Below are positions 25,291 through 34,130 of a stretch of 50,912 nt of DNA, in pieces (position 1 is the first letter of the stretch; each line of letters starts with the position of its first letter). The stretch lies in NCBI GenBank assembly GCA_017546665.1, contig JAFYSE010000006.1, forward strand, positions 1 through 50,912, read 5' to 3'. Origin of the DNA: Clostridia bacterium (GTDB taxonomy: Bacteria > Bacillota > Clostridia > Oscillospirales > Acutalibacteraceae). The notes below the pieces were generated by a model that saw nothing but the letters and a program-made list of their open reading frames with translations, had not been told where the DNA came from and made no database searches. Both the position numbers and the translations under genes were made by a program.

Positions 25291-28230
25291 TTACTTTACC
25301 TTAATACCGATAGTAACAATTTCAAATGGCTTATATTCAACAACATCAATCTCGTCAATGACATCTTCAAGGAAGTTGAGAAGCTTAACCTCGCCACCAA
25401 GATTAATTCTTCCACGTCTGCCATTCTGCTCGGAAAGACGAACAACAATCATTGTACCATCTTCGCTCATTTTCATTGTCTGCATATAAAGTTCGCCGAA
25501 TGAGTTTTCGCAAGTAAGGTCAGCTTTACCTAATGGCACATTATATTCAAAAGCAATATTGTTGATTTCAGCCTTAACAAAATCATCACTATGTGGGTAA
25601 ATCATATATGCGAATTCGTGATGTCCAAGGTCACTTGTAACATCAGGACGGATTGTTGCACGAAGAAGACTAAGGCTCATTGAATTTTCTAAAAGCCCAA
25701 CGCCATATTTTGAATCGTTAATAAGGGCAATACCACCATCAGTTTCTGCCATATCAACCCATTTATGATGACAAACCTCAAAACGTGCCTGTTGCCATGT
25801 AGTGTTTCTGTGAGTTTCTCTCTCAACAAAGCCTGCACTTGTGTCGCAAATTGCTTTACGAGTAAGCACATTACAGTCAAACTGTGCTTTTGCAAGAACG
25901 TGTTTTTCATTCCAATCAACAATGTTTTCAACTTCGATACCACGGGACTGACGGAAAACACGGATAATGCGTTTCCAAGTACTCTTTTCCGTACCGAGAG
26001 TACAAGCAAATGACACAACTTCGGAATTCTTTTCAACAGTCTTTAATGGTGAAAGAATCTTGACTTCAACTTCTCTATCCTTGTAGTTAGGTAAGATGTC
26101 CCAAGCATCATAAACACCGGGGTTGTCTTTATAAAGTTTAAGTTTATTAAACTCACCATTTACCCATTCACGCTGTAATTCTCTGTCATAAAGACTCTCT
26201 ATACTACCATCCGTATTGAATTCAATTTCATAGAATGGAGTAACAACCTTTTCGCCTATTGAAAGCCATTCTTCACTTGTTTCATCAGGGAAAATATCAC
26301 CACAAGAAAGTGCAGGGAGATTTGGAATTACCCAATTACCCTTTTTGCCATAACGAGTGCTGTTACCAAATTCATTTTCAACGAAAGTCAAATGCTTTCT
26401 TGGAAAATTAAGTGAGTTGAAATACTGTTCGCCTGTGCCGATAATCTTATTAACACGTTTTTCGATTTCCTCATAATCTGCCATAGCATCACGATAAACA
26501 GGAGTTATATGGCTACCTGGGAGAATATCGTGGAATTGGTTAATAAGAAGTTTCTTATAAATGTCACGAATTTCTTCGTGAGGATACTCTGCACCCTTTA
26601 AATGACGGAGAGTTGAAACAATTTCTGCCTCACGAAGTTTATATTCAAGCTGACGGTTATAACGCTTCATCTTTGATTTTGTGGTAAATGTACCACGATG
26701 CATCTCAAGGTATAATTCCCCATCCCATTTTGAGAGATTTTTATTGTCTTTAAGATTCTTCTGTAGGAATTCCTGACCGCTGATATGCTCAGTCTTTGGC
26801 ATAATTGAGAGTTTATTGAAACGGTGCATAACCTCAATCATTTCTTCTGTGCAACCGCTACCACCATCACCGTAACCAAACATAGACATTGTCTGTCCGC
26901 CTTGGTTTTTATCCTGATATGCTTCCCAGTTTTCCTGAATCTGAGAAGGCATATTCCAAGTTATAAAGTGAGTTGGTGGCACACAAGCATAAACCTCACT
27001 GCCGTCAATACCTTTCCAAATAAAGTTGTTATGAGGGAATCGGTTTGTATCATTCCAAGTTGACATTTTGTTTGAAACAAAGTAGTCAACGCCACTCTTT
27101 TTAAGAATCTGTGGCAAAATCCATGAATTGCCGAAAACGTCGGGCAACCAACAGTTTTTAATGGTCTTACCAAATTTTTCACGGAAATAGTGCTGACCAT
27201 ACATAAACTGACGGATTAAGCTTTCAGCATTCGGAACATTACAGTCAGGCTCAACATACATAGCACCAACTGGCTCAAACTGACCATTTGCAATCTTCTC
27301 TTTAAGTTCTTCAAATACATCGGGATAATACTTTTCAAGCATTTCATAAGTATAAGCCTGAGTATGTGTGTATTTAAAGTCAGGATATCTGTCCATAAGA
27401 CGTAATTGAATAAGAATTGTTCTTAAATTCTTCTGGACAGAGTGAATTCTACGCCAATAATATGCAATATCAAGATGGGAATGGGCAATAAGAGCCACGT
27501 CACCATTACCCTTGTAATCATCATTAGCATAAATCACATCATCAACATATTTCTTTGCAGAAGCCACATCTTCGTTTCTCAAATCATCAAAATCAATGAG
27601 ATTAAGTGCATTGTTAATTTCTCTATTTAAGAAATTACGATAATCCTCATTGAAAAGTTCACTCTTTGCAATATCAAGTAAAAGTTCAAGGTCATAAACT
27701 AAATCAAGAACAGTATGATTGATTGTCGCAAGGTAAGCACCCTCAAAAATCTGACGACAACCACGAACTGAAAGTGACTCAGGGTTTCTCTCGTCGTCGG
27801 GCTTTGAACGGTTATAGCCTTCCATTTCAAAATGAAGCTCAGTTGAACCATTAAGATATGGAGTGAGCAAAATTCTGTCACGGTTAGGGTCAACACCACC
27901 GACATATTTGCCATTTACTTTAACGATAATTTCTGCAGCAGTTTTAAGTGAAAACCAAAGTTCTTTACCTTGAAGGTGTGATGGAATAGTCATATCTGCT
28001 TCAAAGAAAGCTGTTCCGTCAGGAGTAAAATACATATCACCCTTACGAAGATTTCTCCAACCCTCGGGATAATACTCATACTGCATTTCTGCAACCTGAC
28101 GTGCATCACGGACTTTGAGGTTTTCTATTTCAAACTTTTCGTCATATATGTATCTTTTAAGCCAACCGAAGCGTAAATCCGTCCATTCCTCAGGACGCAT
28201 ACTTCTTCTAACAACTTTAATATGTGCCAT
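25291..28230 (-). CDS. Glycoside hydrolase family 38 alpha-mannosidase with N-terminal beta domain
   Basis: A 979-residue enzyme, cytoplasmic. About 240 residues of N-terminal beta-sandwich and linker precede the GH38 domain, which begins with the zinc ligands His252 and Asp254 in AHSHLDIAYYW and has the nucleophile Asp364 in WLPDVFGNSW. The middle domain holds INQFHDILPGSHI and the C-terminal region is beta-rich. This longer layout is the one found in many bacterial enzymes acting on alpha-mannosides or short N-glycan fragments. It follows phosphohexomutase and a NifU-like gene in one operon and ends at the diesterase start. No transporter is encoded with it. Confidence 0.93.
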   Translation of the reverse strand: MAHIKVVRRSMRPEEWTDLRFGWLKRYIYDEKFEIENLKVRDARQVAEMQYEYYPEGWRNLRKGDMYFTPDGTAFFEADMTIPSHLQGKELWFSLKTAAEIIVKVNGKYVGGVDPNRDRILLTPYLNGSTELHFEMEGYNRSKPDDERNPESLSVRGCRQIFEGAYLATINHTVLDLVYDLELLLDIAKSELFNEDYRNFLNREINNALNLIDFDDLRNEDVASAKKYVDDVIYANDDYKGNGDVALIAHSHLDIAYYWRRIHSVQKNLRTILIQLRLMDRYPDFKYTHTQAYTYEMLEKYYPDVFEELKEKIANGQFEPVGAMYVEPDCNVPNAESLIRQFMYGQHYFREKFGKTIKNCWLPDVFGNSWILPQILKKSGVDYFVSNKMSTWNDTNRFPHNNFIWKGIDGSEVYACVPPTHFITWNMPSQIQENWEAYQDKNQGGQTMSMFGYGDGGSGCTEEMIEVMHRFNKLSIMPKTEHISGQEFLQKNLKDNKNLSKWDGELYLEMHRGTFTTKSKMKRYNRQLEYKLREAEIVSTLRHLKGAEYPHEEIRDIYKKLLINQFHDILPGSHITPVYRDAMADYEEIEKRVNKIIGTGEQYFNSLNFPRKHLTFVENEFGNSTRYGKKGNWVIPNLPALSCGDIFPDETSEEWLSIGEKVVTPFYEIEFNTDGSIESLYDRELQREWVNGEFNKLKLYKDNPGVYDAWDILPNYKDREVEVKILSPLKTVEKNSEVVSFACTLGTEKSTWKRIIRVFRQSRGIEVENIVDWNEKHVLAKAQFDCNVLTRKAICDTSAGFVERETHRNTTWQQARFEVCHHKWVDMAETDGGIALINDSKYGVGLLENSMSLSLLRATIRPDVTSDLGHHEFAYMIYPHSDDFVKAEINNIAFEYNVPLGKADLTCENSFGELYMQTMKMSEDGTMIVVRLSEQNGRRGRINLGGEVKLLNFLEDVIDEIDVVEYKPFEIVTIGIKVK

Positions 28231-28243
28231 TTACTACACCACC

Positions 28244-28477
28244 TTACTTATCCCAAAAGAATGGCTTTTTCTTCTGTGCAATTACTTTTACACTTTCGCC
28301 CATATCTCGCATTACTTCGCTTTCAATCCAAGAAAGACAACGGTCGACGATAAGGCATTTTGAACATTCGCCCTGTAAAAGCACAGTAAGTTCACCGTTT
28401 TCGTATGACACGAAATCTATTTCTCCACCATCGCCCTGAAGCTTTGGCTTGATTATATTATCTATGTATTCTTTCAT
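28244..28477 (-). CDS. NifU-like C-terminal domain protein (putative Fe-S carrier)
   Basis: A 77-residue stand-alone domain of the NifU C-terminal (Nfu) type: IIKPKLQGDGGEIDFV (9-24) and GECSKC (36-41), where the two cysteines in C-x-x-C would hold an Fe-S cluster shared across a dimer. Nfu proteins carry clusters to target enzymes. After the CxxC the usual sequence is altered (LIVDRC), so the cluster role is likely but unproved. It starts 3 nt after the mutase gene and ends 13 nt before the mannosidase gene, an unusual place for such a protein. Confidence 0.75.
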   Translation of the reverse strand: MKEYIDNIIKPKLQGDGGEIDFVSYENGELTVLLQGECSKCLIVDRCLSWIESEVMRDMGESVKVIAQKKKPFFWDK

Positions 28478-28480
28478 AAA

Positions 28481-30121
28481 TCAGCCCTCAATTTCTTTTT
28501 TGAGAATTGCTCTTATACTTTCTAATTTTTCTGTTGCTTGTGTCTTTGTTTCACCACAGATTGAGTAGTAAACCTTAAGTTTTGGCTCTGTGCCCGATGG
28601 ACGAACTGCAATCCAACTGCCATCTGTAAATGTATATTTAAGCACATTTTCCTTTGGCAAATCGTCGATTCCCTTTGAGTAGTCAAGAACAGTTTTAATA
28701 TTATTAAAGAGTGACTGACCATTTTCACGCATATTTGCCATAATGCTTTGAATTTTTTCTGCACCATCCTTGCCTTTAAGCACAAAAGTATCAAGTGCAT
28801 CAAGATAGAAACCGAATTTATCATAAATTGCATTAAGAGCATCAACAAGTGTTCTGCCATTGTTCTTGTGGTATGCTGCCATCTGACAGATAAGCATTGA
28901 TGAAACAACTGCGTCCTTATCCCTTGCGTGAGTGCCAACAAGGTAACCATAGGACTCCTCATAACCAATTACAAATTCCTTGTCACCATTGATTTCGTAA
29001 CGACCAATTTGGTCGCCGATATACTTAAAGCCTGTGAGGGTATCAACAATATGAAGTCCGTAACTTCTTGCAATATCTGCACCGAGTTCACTTGTAACAA
29101 TGGTCTTTACAAGTGTTGATTTTTCGTTGAGAGTATCTTTTTTGTATGAAAGCACAAAATCAACAAGCAAAGCACCAATCTGATTACCTGTCATAAGTAC
29201 ATATTCGCCATTGTGTAAAACTGCCGTACCAACTCTGTCACAGTCAGGGTCCGTACCAAGTACTAAATCTGCTTTTTCTTCCTTTGCTTGCTCAATAGCA
29301 ATAGTAAGAGCATCTTTTTCTTCAGGGTTTGGAGAACGGACTGTGCTGAAATTACCGTCAGGTAATTCCTGAGATTTTACTATTGAAACATTCATTCCGT
29401 CAAGAATTTTTCTTACTGGGATATTACCTGACCCATGAAGTGCTGTATAAGTGATTTTAAGGTCTGATTTTTCTTCATAAATAGACTGTTTCTTAACTTC
29501 CTTAAGAAATTCGTCAAGGACATTATCGCCGATTTCAACGATTTTTCCGTCACTGACTGCCTTTTGGAAATCATCAACTGCAATGCTCCTTAAATCTGTA
29601 ACTGCATTTACAAATTCAATAACCTGACTTGCAAACTGTGGCACTAACTGACAACCTTTTTCGTCATAGATTTTATATCCGTTATATTCCTTGGGATTAT
29701 GGCTTGCGGTAAGCACAATGCCACCATTACAACCTAAATACTTTGCAGTAAATGAAAGTACAGGGGTTGGCATAAGAGTATCATAGATATAAACTTTAAT
29801 TCCGTTTGCAGAAAGCACACCTGCAGCAACTTTAGAAAAATACTGTGAGTTATTTCTTGAATCATAAGCTATTGCAACGCTGATTTCACCGTCGAAACAA
29901 CTCTTTAAATAATCTGCATATCCCTTTGTCGCCTTTGCGATTGTGTATCTGTTCATTCGGTTAGGACCTGCACCCATAATGCCGCGAAGTCCACCTGTTC
30001 CGAATTCAACTTCCTTGTAAAATCTGTCTTCAATTTCCTTTTCGTCGGTAATTGCTAAAAGTTCATTTTTTGTATCATCATCAAATGTACACCAAAGGTC
30101 AAATTTCTCTTTTATTGTCAT
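28481..30121 (-). CDS. Phosphoglucomutase/phosphomannomutase (phospho-sugar mutase)
   Basis: A 546-residue alpha-D-phosphohexomutase of the PgcA type. The phosphoserine is Ser140 in TASHNPKEYNGYK. Further motifs are the metal loop GTDPDCDRVG, the sugar loop GYEESYGYLVG and the phosphate loop RPSGTEPKLK near the C-terminus. It interconverts hexose 1- and 6-phosphates. Beside a mannosidase it could handle mannose or glucose phosphates. I start at ATG 30121, which AAGGAG precedes by 8 nt, rather than 22 codons earlier. It is first in the operon and has a good promoter at 30159-30187. Confidence 0.93.
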   Translation of the reverse strand: MTIKEKFDLWCTFDDDTKNELLAITDEKEIEDRFYKEVEFGTGGLRGIMGAGPNRMNRYTIAKATKGYADYLKSCFDGEISVAIAYDSRNNSQYFSKVAAGVLSANGIKVYIYDTLMPTPVLSFTAKYLGCNGGIVLTASHNPKEYNGYKIYDEKGCQLVPQFASQVIEFVNAVTDLRSIAVDDFQKAVSDGKIVEIGDNVLDEFLKEVKKQSIYEEKSDLKITYTALHGSGNIPVRKILDGMNVSIVKSQELPDGNFSTVRSPNPEEKDALTIAIEQAKEEKADLVLGTDPDCDRVGTAVLHNGEYVLMTGNQIGALLVDFVLSYKKDTLNEKSTLVKTIVTSELGADIARSYGLHIVDTLTGFKYIGDQIGRYEINGDKEFVIGYEESYGYLVGTHARDKDAVVSSMLICQMAAYHKNNGRTLVDALNAIYDKFGFYLDALDTFVLKGKDGAEKIQSIMANMRENGQSLFNNIKTVLDYSKGIDDLPKENVLKYTFTDGSWIAVRPSGTEPKLKVYYSICGETKTQATEKLESIRAILKKEIEG

Positions 30122-30158
30122 TTTTAACGCTCCTTTTCGGGCATAAATATATATTCTA

Positions 30159-30187
30159 ATGATACACGAATTTGTTTTTAGTGTCAA
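30159..30187 (-). promoter_or_regulatory. Promoter of the phosphohexomutase-NifU-GH38-GDPD operon
   Basis: On the minus strand TTGACA (30187-30182), a 17-bp spacer and TATCAT (30164-30159). It diverges from the alpha-galactosidase promoter about 30 bp away. Confidence 0.7.
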
Positions 30188-30219
30188 ACAAAAATATTTA
30201 TATTTCCCCTTTTATTCTA

Positions 30220-30248
30220 TTGCTTTTTCCATATTATTAACTTATAAT
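30220..30248 (+). promoter_or_regulatory. Promoter of the alpha-galactosidase gene
   Basis: TTGCTT (30220-30225), a 17-bp spacer and TATAAT (30243-30248), about 32 nt before the start codon. Confidence 0.65.
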
Positions 30249-30279
30249 TTTTATATAGGGCAAAAGGAGGCTGACTCAT

Positions 30280-31914
30280 ATGAAACGATTTAAAATTAAT
30301 ATTGAATATATGGTTGACAAGGTTGTTTACAAAACTAACCTTTTTGAAACTGAGCACTTTGTTATTGATTATCTTGCAACTCAGGACCATATTAAGCTTA
30401 ATATTAATCCATGTGCAGAAATGGAGAATGTTAAGTTTAAAATGACAATTCCTTATGAATTCCAAAAGGATTCCCGTATCTTCCTTAATGGTTACCAATC
30501 CTGGACTGAATGTAAGGAATATTTTATCAATGATGAGCCTCTTAAATTAAATCTCCGTCAGGAAGCATTAAGAAAAGTTACACCATCGTCTTCCTATGGT
30601 GATTATAACTTTGTGAAATACGGTCAGCAGAAGGGCTATTTTCACGGTTTTTCTTATGGTTATGTCCGCAATGGTGAAAACTTTGACCTTTTCGGGTCAC
30701 TTAGTGAGCGTTGGGGCTATACAATTATCCGTGCGCTCGTTCCTGAAAACGAAATCACCTTTGAGCGTGAGTTAGAAGGCGTTACACTTAAAGATGAATA
30801 TGTACTCATTGACGTTGTTCATTTTAACGGCAACGAAAATGAGGTTTATGATAAATATTTCTCTGCAATGAGCATTCCTGCTCCACGAGTTGGCAGAACA
30901 AACGGTTACACAACTTGGTATAACTATTATCAGAACATTACAGAAAATATTGTTACAACTGACCTTGAATCCCTTTCAAAAGTTGATGCAAAAATTGATA
31001 TTTTCCAGATTGATGATGGTTACCAGACTGCTGTTGGCGATTGGTTGAGTATTGACAATAAGAAATTCCCTAACGGAATGAAATATATTGCCGACAAAAT
31101 CCACGAAAAAGGAATGAAGGCAGGTCTTTGGCTTGCTCCACTTTCTTGTCAGTTAACATCAAAGGTGGCAAAAGAGCATCCTGAATGGCTTATCCGTGAC
31201 AAGAATGGTAAAAAAATAGTTTGTGGCTTTAACTGGGGCGGATTCTACGGACTTGACATTGAGAAGGAAGAAGTACGCACGCACATAAAGAATTTCTTTA
31301 GTGTTGTTCTTAACGACTGGGGCTACGATATGGTAAAGCTCGATTTCCTTTATTCTGCCTGCGTTATTCCAAGAAACGGAAAGTCCCGTGGTCAATTAAT
31401 GTGTGAGGCGTTGGACTTTATCCGTGAATGTGTTGGTGATAAGCTTATTCTCGGTTGTGGCGTACCTCTCCATCCTGCATTTGGCAAGGTTGATTATTGC
31501 CGAATCGGTGCTGATATTGGTCTTGAGTGGGACAGAAAGAAAATGATTCTTGAAGATGTTTGCACAAAGACAACTCTTTGGAACACAATCTTCCGTCGTG
31601 GTCTTGACGGTAGAGCATTTGCTAATGACCCTGACGTATTCTTACTTCGTGATAACAATATGACAAGTAATTTTGACCAAAGAAAGATTTCTGCTTTTGT
31701 TAATCATATTTTCGGCAGTCTTCTCTTTACATCCGACAATGTTGGCGATTACAACGACGAAAAAATGGATGTTTTAATGCACGTGTTCAACAATACAAGA
31801 CCGGAACTTATTTCTGCTGAATTTATTACAAAAAACCTTATTGAGATTAAATATATTGAAAATGGTGAAGAAAAACGACTCTGCTACGATAGTAACACTG
31901 GTGAACTGTATTAA
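30280..31914 (+). CDS. Alpha-galactosidase (GH36-type melibiase)
   Basis: A 544-residue enzyme without signal peptide, shorter than the usual 700-730 residues of GH36. A shortened beta domain (about 1-200) precedes a barrel that has IFQIDDGYQ (241-249), the nucleophile Asp355 in MVKLDFLY and the acid/base Asp412 in CRIGADIG. These fit GH36/GH27 clan D. The likely reaction is release of terminal alpha-galactose, but alpha-N-acetylgalactosaminidase cannot be excluded. AAAGGAGG lies 9 nt before the ATG. Its stop codon overlaps that of the convergent gerC-like gene, with no terminator in between. Confidence 0.88.
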   Translation: MKRFKINIEYMVDKVVYKTNLFETEHFVIDYLATQDHIKLNINPCAEMENVKFKMTIPYEFQKDSRIFLNGYQSWTECKEYFINDEPLKLNLRQEALRKVTPSSSYGDYNFVKYGQQKGYFHGFSYGYVRNGENFDLFGSLSERWGYTIIRALVPENEITFERELEGVTLKDEYVLIDVVHFNGNENEVYDKYFSAMSIPAPRVGRTNGYTTWYNYYQNITENIVTTDLESLSKVDAKIDIFQIDDGYQTAVGDWLSIDNKKFPNGMKYIADKIHEKGMKAGLWLAPLSCQLTSKVAKEHPEWLIRDKNGKKIVCGFNWGGFYGLDIEKEEVRTHIKNFFSVVLNDWGYDMVKLDFLYSACVIPRNGKSRGQLMCEALDFIRECVGDKLILGCGVPLHPAFGKVDYCRIGADIGLEWDRKKMILEDVCTKTTLWNTIFRRGLDGRAFANDPDVFLLRDNNMTSNFDQRKISAFVNHIFGSLLFTSDNVGDYNDEKMDVLMHVFNNTRPELISAEFITKNLIEIKYIENGEEKRLCYDSNTGELY

Positions 31915-33056
31915 ACTACAAACTCGTGACCAATTCGCCTGATTTCTAAATTGACCTCGACTTCGTAATTGCTTTTTTGCAAAACGGAGTCGAGATTTTT
32001 TTCGTTTTCCTTAAAGAAATTCTTTTCGTTAATATAAATCAGTCTAGCTAACCCCAATGCATCACTATTATATCCGTTATACATTTTGTTAATCAATTTC
32101 GTTGATTCGGTTTTTATATATTCTTCACCTGTGCTATTTATCTTGTCAAGCTCCTTTACTTCCATTTTTGCTGAAACTCCACCTGTTATTTCTGCTATAT
32201 CAGCTTTTAACTTAATTGTTATTTTAAAGCTTGGCATACCATCTTTCATAACAATTTTTCTCTTTGTTTCTGCACCAACAATATTGAGAGACACTTTTTT
32301 CCCATCTTCATAATCATAGGACAATGCAGAGTTGTTGATTGTGTTATATAGCATATTAAGAAACACTGTTTCGCCTTTTGAAATCTTTTCACGATATCGG
32401 GTGTTATTAAAAACTGCAGTACCTATTATTTCAACACTTTTTTCCTTATCTTTTTCTACTACCGAAAGCATTGGTAGAGCAAAATCCTTTGTGCTTGAAT
32501 TATATCTGTTAATAAGCTCATAAAGTTGCAAACGAAATATTCTTCCGTCAAACTCATTTGAATTGATTGCAGTTTCAATGTTCCTTGCGCTGATATATTC
32601 ATCTCCATTTTTTGCTTCAAGGATTTCACCTGCTGTTTTTTCTGCTGCTGCAATACATACGGATGAACTATTTTCAACATCACGGACAAAGAAATCAATC
32701 ACATCATCCATATTTTCTTCCGTTATGCTTTTTCCAAGAATTATAACTCTGTTTTGTGAGTATAAGGGTACTTTACCTTCTAATTCTGTAACACTCTTTA
32801 GTGCTGTATATATGGTATTCCCTTCCGTTTTAAAGGTTTTAAGTGGTGGTTGAGAGGCATCATCAGAAGACGCTGCCGATTGAGCATTTGTGTCAATGGC
32901 TTGAATGGTAACAGAATAACTGCCATTATCATTCATATCTATCCCGATTCCTTGAATTACAAGGCGATTACGGATATCCTTGCGATATATTTCGTTCTCA
33001 TTAAATATAAAAACAGAAAGAAGAATAACCAATACACCTATAATTGCTTTTCGCAT
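31911..33056 (-). CDS. gerC: Ger(x)C family spore germination protein without lipobox
   Basis: A 381-residue protein with an N-terminal hydrophobic segment (about 3-19), then a GerC-type body including RLVIQGIGIDMND (32-44), PLYSQNRVIILG (about 96-107) and the C-terminal domain with GVSAKMEVKELDK. In characterised receptors GerC is a lipoprotein with a Cys at the end of the signal peptide, often in CWD. Here that region reads IFNENEIYRKD without Cys, so lipid attachment looks impossible and the segment probably anchors it. AAAGGAG precedes the ATG. The start lies inside the last 19 nt of gerB. It is the third gene of a gerA-gerB-gerC operon. Confidence 0.85.
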   Translation of the reverse strand: MRKAIIGVLVILLSVFIFNENEIYRKDIRNRLVIQGIGIDMNDNGSYSVTIQAIDTNAQSAASSDDASQPPLKTFKTEGNTIYTALKSVTELEGKVPLYSQNRVIILGKSITEENMDDVIDFFVRDVENSSSVCIAAAEKTAGEILEAKNGDEYISARNIETAINSNEFDGRIFRLQLYELINRYNSSTKDFALPMLSVVEKDKEKSVEIIGTAVFNNTRYREKISKGETVFLNMLYNTINNSALSYDYEDGKKVSLNIVGAETKRKIVMKDGMPSFKITIKLKADIAEITGGVSAKMEVKELDKINSTGEEYIKTESTKLINKMYNGYNSDALGLARLIYINEKNFFKENEKNLDSVLQKSNYEVEVNLEIRRIGHEFVV

Positions 33057-34129
33057 TTTTTCTTCTCCTTTCTTCTAAAAACCAACACTATTAATGGAGT
33101 TACCACAACAGTAATAAAGGTTAAAACAATCTTAATCATACTGTTATCAACGAAAGTAAATCTCTTGATTTGTCCCGAAATCAGAATATTTCCGATTATG
33201 GTCAAAAAACCTATGGCAATAATATAGGTTGTCCTTTTTAGTTTACCAAAATAGGTTGTGAGAATATCGCTTTGAAGGTAAATAAGCAAACCCGCTTTAA
33301 TAAAGGCACACATAATCCACACACTTGTAAAAATTGCGTCAAGACGACCAAACATAGCAAACTCTGCAAGACTTGCAAGAGTATGAAAGGGGAAAAGCTG
33401 GGTAGATGCGAAATTCCCCATAACTGTACAAGCAAAAAAGAACATAACTGCCATTAAGAACGTTTGAGAAACCAGCCAAATAAAAAAGCCTTTCTTTATA
33501 TTCCCCTTTACTCTCGGTAATGCAAGGGCAATTATTGCATATTCAACTGTTTGTCCCACGGAATCAACGGACACCTTTAATACAGAGTCCACGCCATTGT
33601 AGAAAATGGGTGTAAGATTTAAAAAATCCACCTTTTTTGTAAGTGTGAGCATTATAAAAATTAATGCAGGAATAACGAACACAGCCGAAAGCACAGAACT
33701 TCTTCCCAATGTTTCAAATCCTAAAAAGGCGCCGTAACAACAAAGAATAATAGCAAAAATCAAAATATATGTCATATCTGTTTCAGGAAAAACTATTGTA
33801 CCTGCAAAAAGGTCAAGCCTTGCGATTGTTACAACTGTAAAATAGAAAAAGAAAATAACATAAACCAATGAGATTATTCTTGCAAGAATTTTTGATTTTC
33901 TTATTGTCATATCCAAGAGATTTTCACTTGTACTACTTCTATAAAGCAAATACAAGGGTAGCATTATTACTATGCCTATTCCAATTCTGAAAATTGGTTG
34001 TATAAGCATATCGGAAAGTCGAATGTTTTCTGTGTATGATGACAGATAAGTTACTGTTGTTAAGGTTCGGCTTAAAAATAGCATTGTAAAAAATTGAAAT
34101 GTGCTTATTTTCCCTTTTGTAAGTTCCAT
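33038..34129 (-). CDS. gerB: Spore germination receptor subunit B (GerAB/APC-type permease)
   Basis: A 363-residue integral membrane protein with about ten hydrophobic segments. The N-terminal KGKISTFQFFTMLFLSRTLTT and the GFETLGR segment near residue 138 fit the GerAB/ArcD/ProY family of APC-superfamily permeases. GerAB binds the nutrient germinant in the inner spore membrane. The start follows the gerA stop by 1 nt and its end overlaps the next gene, in the normal operon order. The ligand cannot be predicted. Confidence 0.87.
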   Translation of the reverse strand: MELTKGKISTFQFFTMLFLSRTLTTVTYLSSYTENIRLSDMLIQPIFRIGIGIVIMLPLYLLYRSSTSENLLDMTIRKSKILARIISLVYVIFFFYFTVVTIARLDLFAGTIVFPETDMTYILIFAIILCCYGAFLGFETLGRSSVLSAVFVIPALIFIMLTLTKKVDFLNLTPIFYNGVDSVLKVSVDSVGQTVEYAIIALALPRVKGNIKKGFFIWLVSQTFLMAVMFFFACTVMGNFASTQLFPFHTLASLAEFAMFGRLDAIFTSVWIMCAFIKAGLLIYLQSDILTTYFGKLKRTTYIIAIGFLTIIGNILISGQIKRFTFVDNSMIKIVLTFITVVVTPLIVLVFRRKEKKKCEKQL

Positions 34130-34130
34130 T

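Noticed and set aside
25689-26036. Long open frame inside the second GH38 gene on the same strand in another phase
   Set aside because: Low-complexity, Leu/Val-rich translation without motif, fully inside a secure enzyme gene; a shadow frame.
33272-33457. Cys/Lys-rich 61-codon frame (HNPHTCKNCVKTT) antisense to gerB that looks like a zinc protein
   Set aside because: No ribosome site or promoter; the apparent CxxC units are the reverse complement of Leu/Ala/Ser codons of a membrane protein.
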